Source: an uncultured Clostridia bacterium (lineage in GTDB: Bacteria; Bacillota; Clostridia; Christensenellales; Borkfalkiaceae). From it: a stretch of 64,000 nt of DNA. Location of the stretch: assembly GCA_944367535.1 (NCBI GenBank), contig CALVWQ010000001.1, forward strand, positions 1 to 64,000, given 5' to 3'. The position numbers and the translations under genes are program-made. The notes beneath the pieces are model-generated. The model was not told the DNA's origin and ran no database searches. It saw nothing but the letters and a program-made list of their open reading frames with translations. Of the stretch, positions 41,917-49,412 are shown one piece after another. The first letter of the stretch is position 1. The number at the start of each line of letters is the position of its first letter.

Positions 41917-43464
41917 ATGGAAAAAGAAGAAAAGAGAGAAGCGTCTTTTGCGGAAAAATCCGCGCAGGGCGACGGAAAAGACACTGTCCGTAAAGATTTT
42001 GAGTCTGCTTCGACGCCCGAAACGGCGGGTGCCGCCGTCGCGGCGAAAGAGAGGGCTTTCACGCACATAAACACGCGTTCGTTTATTATCGTGGTCGTTA
42101 TGCTCTTTGCGATTCTTATTTTCAGCGCCGCGCTCTCGTATTTTATTCCGCAGGGCAGGTTTTTGATTGGGGCGGACGGAAATATCGACTTTTCCCGCTT
42201 TGAACAGGGCGAGGTGCGGGGGATTGCCGTGTGGCGCGTTATAACCGCGCCTTTCAGAGTGTTTTTTTCGGAGGACGCGCTGACCGTTATAATGATAAGC
42301 ATATTTCTTCTTATAATGAGCGGCGTTTTCAATATTGTCGAAAAGACGGGCGGAGTAAGGTCGGTCATAAAATACACCACATATAAACTCGCGGACAAAA
42401 AGCGCGCCATACTCTGCATAATGGTATTTATATTCATGGCGTTCGGAAGTTTTTTCGGAATGTTCGAAGAACTCGTTACTCTGCTTCCGATAATAGTCGT
42501 ACTCGCGCTGTCTCTCGGTTTCGATACACTTACGGGACTCGGCATGTGTATGATGGCTGCATGCTTCGGGTTTGCCACGGCGATAACCAATCCTTTTTCG
42601 GTAGGGCTTGCGTCGCAGTATGCGGGCACTAAAATATCCGACGGAATATGGCTTAGAGCAGTGATGTTCGCTATTATTTTCGCCATGGTGTGCGGATTTT
42701 TGCTTATACACGTGCGAAGAATATCCAAAAATCCGCAAAAATCGCTTACATATATGACGGACAGGCTTAAATTATCGTCAATCGGGAAAACGGACGAAGA
42801 ATTTACCGTCGCCGAAAAAGACATATTCAAAACATACGCCGTGTTTTTTATCTGCCAGCTGGTCATTCTGATAACCGTCGCGAGCGTGAGCGCCATATCG
42901 GGCTATGCCATACCCGTTCTGTCCGTGTCGTTTCTCGTCGGCGGAATTGTCTGCGGTAAACGCCTCGGCGGAAATTTTAAGGATACTTTAAGATGGCTGG
43001 GGCAGGGCATGTTGTCCATGCTTCCAGCCGTCGTTATGATAGCGATTGCGTCGTCAGTAAAACTCGTCATGTACGAAAGCGGCATCATGGATACCGTACT
43101 TTACAACGTCATCGAATCGTTGAGAGGGAAATCGCGTTTCGTAAGCATAATACTCATATATCTTCTAATATTGTTCTTGCAGATTTTTATAGGCTCGGCG
43201 ACGGCGAAGATTATTCTGATTATGCCGATAATATTCCCCGTGTGCACCGCTCTCGGCATATCTCCCGCGACGGTGATTCTGACGTATTGCATCGCGGACG
43301 GATTCAGCGACGTCATACTGCCCACAAACCCCGTGCTTTTGATAGGTCTTTCTATGGCTAATGTCTCTTACGGGAAGTGGTTTAAATTTACATGGTGTTT
43401 TCAGTTGGCGGTCTTTGCGTTTACCGTTCTCGTGCTGTTGTTTGCCGTGGGAATAGGTTACTGA
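41917..43464 (+). CDS. YfcC-family membrane transporter
   Basis: 515 residues with about 12 membrane helices after a hydrophilic head of about 45 residues. Characteristic stretches: FGSFFGMFEELVTLLPIIV, FGFATAITNPFSVGLASQYAG and ADGFSDVILPTNPVLLIGLSMA, the last two resembling the paired hairpins of ion-transporter-superfamily carriers. YfcC proteins are thought to carry amino acids or C4-type anions; the substrate is unknown here. Cotranscribed with the VTT-acyltransferase fusion. Confidence 0.85.
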   Translation: MEKEEKREASFAEKSAQGDGKDTVRKDFESASTPETAGAAVAAKERAFTHINTRSFIIVVVMLFAILIFSAALSYFIPQGRFLIGADGNIDFSRFEQGEVRGIAVWRVITAPFRVFFSEDALTVIMISIFLLIMSGVFNIVEKTGGVRSVIKYTTYKLADKKRAILCIMVFIFMAFGSFFGMFEELVTLLPIIVVLALSLGFDTLTGLGMCMMAACFGFATAITNPFSVGLASQYAGTKISDGIWLRAVMFAIIFAMVCGFLLIHVRRISKNPQKSLTYMTDRLKLSSIGKTDEEFTVAEKDIFKTYAVFFICQLVILITVASVSAISGYAIPVLSVSFLVGGIVCGKRLGGNFKDTLRWLGQGMLSMLPAVVMIAIASSVKLVMYESGIMDTVLYNVIESLRGKSRFVSIILIYLLILFLQIFIGSATAKIILIMPIIFPVCTALGISPATVILTYCIADGFSDVILPTNPVLLIGLSMANVSYGKWFKFTWCFQLAVFAFTVLVLLFAVGIGY

Positions 43465-43533
43465 TGCGGCGGTATTGATTTAATAAATCAGGATTTTCGA
43501 TATCCTAGGATATCAGCCGATATCCGCAAAAAT

Positions 43534-43577
43534 AATATCCGCGCCCCGAAAAAAATTTTTCGGGGCGCGGATATTTT
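43534..43577 (+). terminator. Terminator with long GC/AT stem
   Basis: AATATCCGCGCCCCGAAAAA pairs with its complement ending GGATATT at 43574, followed by TTGTTT. It closes the YfcC operon. A smaller palindromic stretch (TATCCTAGGATA at 43501-43512) lies just before it. Confidence 0.82.
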
Positions 43578-43579
43578 GT

Positions 43580-43609
43580 TTGACAATCACGTATAATCGG
43601 TATTATAAT
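43580..43609 (+). promoter_or_regulatory. Sigma-A promoter upstream of the isc genes
   Basis: TTGACA at 43580-43585 and TATAAT at 43604-43609, 18-base spacer. A 350-base leader would follow before iscR. Confidence 0.65.
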
Positions 43610-43611
43610 AT

Positions 43612-43636
43612 AATTGCAACCAAAAAGGTTGCAATT
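43612..43636 (+). promoter_or_regulatory. Perfect inverted repeat at the predicted transcription start
   Basis: AATTGCAACC, AAAAA, GGTTGCAATT: 10-bp arms with a 5-base centre, covering +1 of the promoter just upstream. It fits an operator (for IscR or another regulator) or a 5' RNA hairpin. It differs in sequence from the classical E. coli IscR sites. Confidence 0.55.
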
Positions 43637-43641
43637 GAGGA

Positions 43642-43767
43642 ATGGAGAAAATTATTCTTAAAGTCCGCAAAATCTGCAAACTTAGCAAGTTCGGCGACCC
43701 ACGCAAATCTCGCAAACTCCGCAAGCGCGTCGACCTACGCGAAACTCGCGAACCCCGCAAAGCCTGA
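43642..43767 (+). other. Degenerate short-repeat tract with a basic 41-codon frame
   Basis: A degenerate GCAAA-CTC/CGCAA-rich repeat. One frame (ATG 43642, stop 43765-43767) reads as a very basic peptide (PRKSRKLRKRV). An overlapping frame reads as Ala/Asn/Ser repeats (SANLASSATHANLANSAS). GAGG lies too close to the ATG for a normal start. It may be a leader peptide, a decayed gene or a structured leader of the isc operon; I cannot decide. The rest of 43768-43957 shows nothing clear. Confidence 0.35.
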
Positions 43768-43957
43768 TGCGCGGCGAAATCTCCGAGAGGACAAAATTTA
43801 ATGACATGCGGTATATCAGGGATAAGTCGGGTTTTCGGATTAGGACGCGGAAAAGACGCTTTTAGTAAAATCAGGTTTTTTCCGAAAGCGAAATGCTTTT
43901 ATAAGAAAATGAAGGTTTATTCTTTTTCTCGGAAAAATAACGGGTGGGGGTACGGTA

Positions 43958-44356
43958 ATGAAACTGTCGTCTAAAACGCATTACGGGCTTATGGCCTGTC
44001 ATATTCTCGGCAGAAATTATCCCGATAAGACGGTTTCTGCGAGTACGCTGGAAAGTTGTATTTCCGTATCGGGCAAATATCTTGAAAAAATAATGAGAAT
44101 GCTCGCGGGCAGGAACATTGTTTCGGCTACGCGCGGCGCGAGCGGCGGATATTATCTTTCCAGACCGCCCGAACAGATTAAGGTCGGCGAAGTGGTGCGC
44201 GCGCTCGAAGACGATATGGAGATAATAGAGTGCGTTACAAAGGACGGGAAATGCAAATGCTGCCCTTCGAGCAGGGTCTGGAAAAAACTTTATAACGGAA
44301 TCAACGAACTTCTTGACTCCATAACGATTGCCGACATGATTAACGGCAACGTATGA
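43958..44356 (+). CDS. iscR: Rrf2-family regulator, IscR-like
   Basis: 132 residues. An N-terminal winged helix (KLSSKTHYGLMACHILG, GASGGYYLSRP) is followed by a cysteine cluster C92, C99, C101, C102 (ECVTKDGKCKCC) suited to bind an Fe-S cluster. The position directly before cysteine desulfurase and scaffold genes supports an IscR-type sensor of Fe-S supply that represses this operon. RBS GTGGGGG. A small dyad TCGGCA/TGCCGA at about 44398-44413 lies between it and iscS and could be an additional site. Confidence 0.88.
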   Translation: MKLSSKTHYGLMACHILGRNYPDKTVSASTLESCISVSGKYLEKIMRMLAGRNIVSATRGASGGYYLSRPPEQIKVGEVVRALEDDMEIIECVTKDGKCKCCPSSRVWKKLYNGINELLDSITIADMINGNV

Positions 44357-44460
44357 AAGATTATAAAACAGGTCATTTACAGCAATAATATAAATAGTCG
44401 GCAGGTTTGCCGAATAAAAGGTAAACGATAAAAGTATAAAATCAATAAGGTGTAACGTAT

Positions 44461-45654
44461 ATGTTGAAAAAACCCATTTATTTCGACCATGCGGCGACCA
44501 CTCCGCTCGCCAAAGAGGCGCTTGAAAAGATGATGCCTTATTTTACGGATATGGCGGGCAACCCGAACAGTCAGCACATTTTCGGGCGCGAGGCGATGTC
44601 GGCCGTAGATAACGCGAGAGACACGATAGCTTCAATTATAAACTGTAAACCTAACGAACTGTATTTCACGTCGGGCGGTACGGAGAGCGATAACTGGGCT
44701 TTTCGCGGCGCGGCGCATGCGCTTAAAAATAAGGGCAGACATCTCATCATAAGCCCGATAGAGCACGCCGCAATGATATCTACCGCCAAAGCGCTCGAAA
44801 AAGAAGGCTTTGAAATATCGTTCATGAAGGTGGACGGGGAAGGGTTCGTCGACCTCGGACATTTAAAATCAATAGTGCGTAAAGATACGGTATTTGTGGG
44901 CTGCATGCTTGCGAACAACGAAGTCGGCACCATTGAGCCGATAAAGGAGATAGCGGAGATAGCACACGCGAACGGAGCGATATGTTTCACGGATGCGGTG
45001 CAGGCGGCGGGCGTGCTGGATATTGACGTAAAGGCGCTCGGAGTTGATATGATGAGCATGAGTTCGCACAAAATATATGGGCCGAAAGGCGTGGGCGCGC
45101 TGTATATCAGGAACGGCCTGAACATTGAGAGCATTATAACGGGCGGACATCAGGAGCGTATGAAACGCGGCGGAACGACCAACGTTCCGGGTGTCGTGGG
45201 TTTTGCGGAGGCTTTCCGTATCGCCGCGGCCGAACGCGAGGAAAACGCAAAATACGTCGCGTCTCTCCGTGACAGATTTATAGAAAGAGTGCTCGCGGAA
45301 GTGCCTTTCGTCAAACTGAACGGCCCCGCTGACGGCGACAGGAGACTTCCCGCAAACGCCGATTTTTCGTTCAGGTTTATAGAGGGCGAATCCATTCTGT
45401 TCAGTTTGGACCTCGCGGGGATAGCAGTATCGTCAGGCTCTGCGTGCTCGTCGGGTTCGCTCGAACCCTCGCACGTTCTTCTGGCACTCGGCGTGCCCGA
45501 AGGGCTCGCGCACGGCTCGATAAGGTTTTCGTTCGGCAAGCACAATACTTTCGAAGAAGTGGATTATGCGGTGGGAGTCATTAAGGAAGCGGTTGAAAGA
45601 TTAAGAAATATGTCTCCGCTGTTCAAGGCGGAAAGCGAGGTTAAAAATGTATAA
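44461..45654 (+). CDS. iscS: Cysteine desulfurase (IscS/NifS)
   Basis: 397 residues, class-V aminotransferase fold. PLP lysine K204 in SMSSHKIYGPKG, and active-site C329 in SSGSACSSGSLEPSHVL with the group-I length of loop. It removes sulfur from cysteine as persulfide for Fe-S assembly. RBS AAGGTG. It overlaps iscU by eight bases, so the two are translationally coupled. Confidence 0.94.
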   Translation: MLKKPIYFDHAATTPLAKEALEKMMPYFTDMAGNPNSQHIFGREAMSAVDNARDTIASIINCKPNELYFTSGGTESDNWAFRGAAHALKNKGRHLIISPIEHAAMISTAKALEKEGFEISFMKVDGEGFVDLGHLKSIVRKDTVFVGCMLANNEVGTIEPIKEIAEIAHANGAICFTDAVQAAGVLDIDVKALGVDMMSMSSHKIYGPKGVGALYIRNGLNIESIITGGHQERMKRGGTTNVPGVVGFAEAFRIAAAEREENAKYVASLRDRFIERVLAEVPFVKLNGPADGDRRLPANADFSFRFIEGESILFSLDLAGIAVSSGSACSSGSLEPSHVLLALGVPEGLAHGSIRFSFGKHNTFEEVDYAVGVIKEAVERLRNMSPLFKAESEVKNV

Positions 45655-46018
45655 CGAAAAAGTGATGGACGTGTTCAGAAACCCTAAGAATGTGGGCGAA
45701 ATAGAGAATCCCGACGGCATCGGCACCGTGGGTAACGAAAAATGCGGGGATATAATGCAGATTTCGCTCAGAATAAAGGACGATATAATAACAGACGCCA
45801 AGTTCAAGACGTTCGGCTGTGCCGCGGCGATAGCGACGAGTTCCACCGCCACCGAAATGATTAAGGGCATGACGGTGGATGACGCACTTAAAGTTACCAA
45901 CCGCAAGGTCGTGGAAACGCTCGGTGGACTTCCCGCGCAGAAAATACACTGTTCGGTGCTCGCCGAAGAGGCAATAAAGAAAGCGATAGAGGATTACAGG
46001 TCAAAAAAGAACGCCTGA
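45647..46018 (+). CDS. iscU: Fe-S cluster scaffold IscU/NifU N-terminal type
   Basis: 123 residues, a single scaffold domain. The three ligand cysteines C33 (EKCGD), C58 (FGCAAA) and C102 (HCSVLA) and the aspartate D35 are present. It accepts sulfur from the desulfurase next door and builds 2Fe-2S or 4Fe-4S clusters. No hscA/hscB or ferredoxin follows, so the isc set here is minimal, as in other Clostridia. Confidence 0.94.
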   Translation: MYNEKVMDVFRNPKNVGEIENPDGIGTVGNEKCGDIMQISLRIKDDIITDAKFKTFGCAAAIATSSTATEMIKGMTVDDALKVTNRKVVETLGGLPAQKIHCSVLAEEAIKKAIEDYRSKKNA

Positions 46019-46128
46019 TTATCCGTTTGTCCGAGCTTTTAAAAAATATGCGCCTATAACCACGCGCGGCTCTGCATAAAACGACAAAAAGCGCACATAA
46101 TAATCCCGTAACCACAAAGGGGGAAATT

Positions 46129-46296
46129 ATGGACGACAAGTTTTTATTCGGAGTCATGCTCGGAATGCTCGGCGGAGCGGTACTCGTTACTAATTCGGTA
46201 AAGGCGAGGCAAGCCGTCAGAAACGGGCAGGAGCAGATGATTGACAAGATGAACGAACTCGGAAAACATCAAAAAAAGTCTTCAAGTCAGGAATAA
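46129..46296 (+). CDS. Small membrane protein, 55 aa
   Basis: 55 residues. A glycine-rich hydrophobic helix (residues 5-21, FLFGVMLGMLGGAVLV) is followed by a charged amphipathic tail, the layout of small YtxH-like proteins. GGGGG lies a few bases before the ATG and a terminator follows directly, supporting a real gene. Function unknown. Confidence 0.7.
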   Translation: MDDKFLFGVMLGMLGGAVLVTNSVKARQAVRNGQEQMIDKMNELGKHQKKSSSQE

Positions 46297-46301
46297 TAGC
46301 G

Positions 46302-46329
46302 AAAGGCGGGAACACGTTTCCGCCTTTTT
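46302..46329 (+). terminator. Terminator after the small membrane protein
   Basis: AAAGGCGGGAA, CACG, TTTCCGCCTTTTT: a stem of about 10 bp with T-run. ruvX starts about 47 bases later. Confidence 0.78.
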
Positions 46330-46375
46330 GCTTAAAATCCTTGCGGGCGGCGGGAAAATATGGTAAAATAGTCGG

Positions 46376-46816
46376 GTGGAAAGATATCTTTGTCTGGATA
46401 TAGGCGACAGAAGAATCGGAATCGCCGTATCCGACCCTTTCAATACATACTCTCTGCCCGTAGAAACGCTTGTCAGAAAAAATCTTGCGACAGACCTCGC
46501 GGCGATAAAGCGGTATATCTTTGAAAAGGGCGCCACGGCTGTGGTGTGCGGACTGCCCGTAAACTTTGACGGTTCGCCTTCCGTACAGACCGAAAAGGCG
46601 CAATATTTCATAGATAAACTTAAAGACGCCTGCGGCGTCGCGGTCATTGCCGTTGACGAAAGATGTTCGACCGTCGAGGCGGAGGAGACTTTGATTTCTC
46701 AGGGTAAAAGCAGAAAAGAGCGCAAAGGGTTGGTCGACAGCCTCGCGGCGGCGGCTATTTTACAGGGGTTTCTTAACGACTTAAATAAAAGAAAATTAAA
46801 AGGAGAACTATCATGA
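46376..46816 (+). CDS. ruvX: Holliday junction resolvase-like RuvX/YqgF
   Basis: 146 residues, RNase H-like fold. ERYLCLDIGDRRIGIAVSD gives the first acidic motif, VCGLPVNFDGS the substrate loop, VDERCSTVEAE and GLVDSLAAAAIL the remaining acidic residues. It is implicated in pre-16S rRNA 5' processing and in resolving junction DNA. A GTG start is used, as no ATG fits. It overlaps the DUF1292 gene by four bases (ATGA), a linkage also found in Bacillus. Confidence 0.9.
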   Translation: MERYLCLDIGDRRIGIAVSDPFNTYSLPVETLVRKNLATDLAAIKRYIFEKGATAVVCGLPVNFDGSPSVQTEKAQYFIDKLKDACGVAVIAVDERCSTVEAEETLISQGKSRKERKGLVDSLAAAAILQGFLNDLNKRKLKGELS

Positions 46817-47229
46817 GCAAAAAAGAAAAAAAAGATTGCGCCTGCGGTTGCGGCGAAGAACATACTCACGGTCATTGCGGCGACGGTTGCTGTGAAGACG
46901 ATTGCGACTGCGAATGCGATTGCGGCTGCGAGGAAGATATTGTTGAACTCACCACAGATGACGGAAAAAAACTCAAATTTTATTTTGTGGGCACGATAGA
47001 ATATAAGGGCAAGAATTACTCTGCATTCGAACCCGCCGAACAAATAGAAGGTATAGAGGAGGACGACCTCGTAATCTTCGAACTTTCTGGCGACGACGAG
47101 GAGACCGCCGAACTTCTTCCCATAGAAGACGAAAAACTTCTCGACGAGGTTTTCGAAGAATTCTGCCGCGTCCTCGAAGAGGACGAACTCGCCGAGGAGG
47201 CTGCAAGTTTGGAGCCGGACGGAGATTAA
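46813..47229 (+). CDS. DUF1292 (YrzB-like) protein with Cys/His-rich N terminus
   Basis: 138 residues. About residues 43-110 are the acidic DUF1292 domain (VELTTDDGKKLKFYFVGT, IEEDDLVIFELSGDDEET). Residues 9-39 contain eleven cysteines and three histidines (HTHGHCGDGCCEDDCDCEC), absent from the Bacillus type. Such a head should bind metal, for example Zn, Cu or Ni, but nothing shows which. Translationally coupled to ruvX. The DUF1292 role is unknown. Confidence 0.85.
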   Translation: MSKKEKKDCACGCGEEHTHGHCGDGCCEDDCDCECDCGCEEDIVELTTDDGKKLKFYFVGTIEYKGKNYSAFEPAEQIEGIEEDDLVIFELSGDDEETAELLPIEDEKLLDEVFEEFCRVLEEDELAEEAASLEPDGD

Positions 47230-47242
47230 ATTTATCTGCGCA

Positions 47243-47611
47243 AAAAAAAGACTGCGGAATTATTGCAAGTTCCATAGGGAAAAAACAAATGGGTATGAGA
47301 AGAGCAATTCTCACGCCCATTTCTATTTACAGAAGTGTAGCACACTTTCACTTGTGTAGCAAGTGAAAGTGTGAATATAGTTATATTGTTTGCGTGGCAA
47401 ACAGTTATGTTTTTGTATTAGCAAAAGTTATATTATGAGCAAATGCTCGTAGTTATATAATATTTTCCTACCACAACTCGGCGAAGCCAGATACGGCTCG
47501 CCGTTAGACGAATATAACTGCGCTGCAATCTAACTTGCCGTGTACGGCAAATATAGTTAAAGCGCAAATAGCGATTCCCTATCGTACTTGTGATTTCCTC
47601 AGTCTTTTTTT
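47243..47611. mobile_element. Non-autonomous hairpin-array element with about 40-bp terminal inverted repeats
   Basis: The ends are inverted repeats: AAAAAAAGACTGCGGAA at 47243 and the complement of TTCCTCAGTCTTTTTTT ending at 47611, continuing inward to ATAGGGAA on both sides (about 40 bases, roughly three quarters matched by eye). Inside are successive hairpins: 47289-47320 (12 bp), 47341-47373 (CACACTTTCACTTG/CAAGTGAAAGTGTG), GTTTGC-GTG-GCAAAC, GAGCA-AA-TGCTC, a GGCGA/TCGCC stem and TTGCCGT-GT-ACGGCAA. They are separated by variants of ATATAGTTATAT. No coding frame. It fills the gap between two convergent genes. Confidence 0.65.
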
Positions 47612-47732
47612 GTTTTCATGAAGATTTTCGCGGCGAATACGAAAGACCCGATTTTTACGTTTGCGCCCATTTTTAATTTTTTATATATACATAATTATAT
47701 ATATAGTTTTATAAAAAAAATTTTTGCGTAAA

Positions 47733-48857
47733 CTAAAATTCCGCGTCCGAAACGAGTACGGCGGTGGCGTGAACGCAGATGCCTTCCTCGCGCCCCACGA
47801 ACCCCAGCCCTTCGAGAGTGGTCGCCGCGATTCCCGTTTGGTCGGGAGATATTCCGAGGGCGGCGGCGAGGTTGGCGGTTATTTCGGGAATGAATTTATT
47901 CAGTTTCGGTTTTTCCGCCATTATAGTCGCCGATACGGAAGAAACTTTATATCCTTTTTCTCCGATTATTTCCAAAACTCTTTTTAATAACAGTATGCTG
48001 TCAGCCCCCTTATATTGCGCGTCTGTGTCGGGAAAATGGTACCCGATATCGCGCATGGCGGCGGCAGACAAAACGGCGTCCGAAACGGCGTGGGCGAGCA
48101 CGTCGGCGTCGGAATGTCCGAGAAGCCCTTTGTCGTGCGGAATCTCCACGCCGCCGAGTATAAGCTTTCTGCCCTCGACGAGCCTGTGGCAGTCAAATCC
48201 CACACCCGTCCTGACGGCGCAGGGGATTCTGTCTTCAAAATCCTCGGGAAATGTGAGTTTTATGTTATTTTTATCGCCTTTTACCGTGCGGAGATTTCCC
48301 GCATATTCGAGGAAAACTTCTCCGTCGTCGTTAAAGGTCTTGTTTCCCGCGAGGGAATATGCGTTGCGGATAAGGTCGGTTCTGAAAGCCTGCGGCGTCT
48401 GAATCTGAAAAAGCCCGCTTTTGCCGACGTATGAGGTTACGTCGTTGTCCTCGGCAAGGCAAACGGTGTCCCTGCAAGGCACGGCGGCTATCGCGCCGCC
48501 GTATTTTTCGGCGCCGTCTATACAGTTTTTTATTACCTCGCGCGAAACGAAAGGTCTCGCTCCGTCATGAATCAGCACAATATCGCCCGTAACGAGGTCA
48601 AGTGCGTTTTTTACCGATTGCGTGCGAGTGTCTCCGCCCTCGACCAAAACAACGTCACGGGGAAGCAGTGCGCGAATGTAATCCATGTCGGACGCAGAAC
48701 ACACCACGACGTATTCGTCCGTCAATCCGCTATTTCTGAACGCATCAAGCGTCTTTTCCAGATACGTCTGTCCGCCTGAAAGGGCGAACAACTTGTTTTT
48801 TCCTAATCCCGCGCGTTCGCCTTTGCCTGCGGCGGCTATCAATACCGATACTTTCAT
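47733..48857 (-). CDS. ispDF: Bifunctional IspD-IspF enzyme of the MEP pathway
   Basis: 374 residues. Residues 1-215 are IspD (2-C-methyl-D-erythritol 4-phosphate cytidylyltransferase; VLIAAAGKGERAGLGKNKLF, VLIHDGARPFV). Residues about 217-374 are IspF (MECDP synthase) with metal ligands in GVGFDCHRL and LGHSDADVL and the closing ATTLEGLGFVGREEGI. It performs the steps before and after IspE, whose gene is at 1.66 kb. It starts two bases from the end of rqcP, so the two are cotranscribed on the minus strand. Confidence 0.95.
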   Translation of the reverse strand: MKVSVLIAAAGKGERAGLGKNKLFALSGGQTYLEKTLDAFRNSGLTDEYVVVCSASDMDYIRALLPRDVVLVEGGDTRTQSVKNALDLVTGDIVLIHDGARPFVSREVIKNCIDGAEKYGGAIAAVPCRDTVCLAEDNDVTSYVGKSGLFQIQTPQAFRTDLIRNAYSLAGNKTFNDDGEVFLEYAGNLRTVKGDKNNIKLTFPEDFEDRIPCAVRTGVGFDCHRLVEGRKLILGGVEIPHDKGLLGHSDADVLAHAVSDAVLSAAAMRDIGYHFPDTDAQYKGADSILLLKRVLEIIGEKGYKVSSVSATIMAEKPKLNKFIPEITANLAAALGISPDQTGIAATTLEGLGFVGREEGICVHATAVLVSDAEF

Positions 48858-48859
48858 GT

Positions 48860-49108
48860 TTAAGACTCGTCTAAAATTTCGTAAAGCGTTTCCGCCTGTT
48901 CTTTTCTGACCGTCTCTTTAACGTCGAGCACGCGGAACGCCACCGTGCCGCTGTTAAAACCCAACTCTATCACGTCGCCCGCCTTCACTTCGTGCGATGG
49001 CTTTACCGTTTTTCCGTTGATTTTGACCCGCCCGCCCGAAGCCGCTTCGGCGGCGAGGGAGCGGCGCTTTAAAATTCTCGAAACTTTCAGGAATTTGTCA
49101 ATTCTCAT
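48860..49108 (-). CDS. rqcP: S4-domain RNA-binding protein RqcP (YabO)
   Basis: 82 residues, essentially one S4 domain (MRIDKFLKVSRILKRRSLAAEA, GRVKINGKTVKPSHEVKAGD). RqcP works with RqcH in ribosome-associated quality control, stabilising tRNA for alanine tailing of stalled chains on 50S subunits. Length and sequence match YabO/RqcP rather than longer S4 proteins. First gene of the rqcP-ispDF pair, divergent from rpoB. Confidence 0.85.
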   Translation of the reverse strand: MRIDKFLKVSRILKRRSLAAEAASGGRVKINGKTVKPSHEVKAGDVIELGFNSGTVAFRVLDVKETVRKEQAETLYEILDES

Positions 49109-49176
49109 AAAATCACACCGTTTTTGTCGAAAAATGTCTTATCTTAAATAAAATTTTAAAAATTTAAAACAAACGC

Positions 49177-49213
49177 TTGACTTTGTTTGATTTTTAATGT
49201 AGGATTATATAAT
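49177..49213 (+). promoter_or_regulatory. Promoter region for rpoB-rpoC
   Basis: TTGACT at 49177-49182 with TAGGAT at 49200-49205 (17-base spacer). A perfect TATAAT at 49208-49213 is too far from this -35 but may pair with TTGATT at 49187 (15 bases). The real -10 cannot be fixed by eye. A 200-base leader follows; I see no ribosomal-protein leader motif in it. Confidence 0.5.
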
Positions 49214-49412
49214 GCACTATGATAGGTTATTATCGATTTTTATCGCCTTTTTCGGAAAAAACGGCAATAAAATAGGGAGAAAATGCCCGAAATTTGATTT
49301 AATCATCGATAAACTTATCCGAAACTGACCGACAGAAATTATTATACAATAAAAATTCGGTTTTGTAAACAGTGTTCGCCAATTATTTTAATTTTTTAAG
49401 GAGTGTGTTTTG

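Noticed and set aside
41493..42896. 467-codon minus-strand frame under the transporter gene
   Set aside because: Opposite strand of clear membrane-protein coding sequence; runs across two genes.
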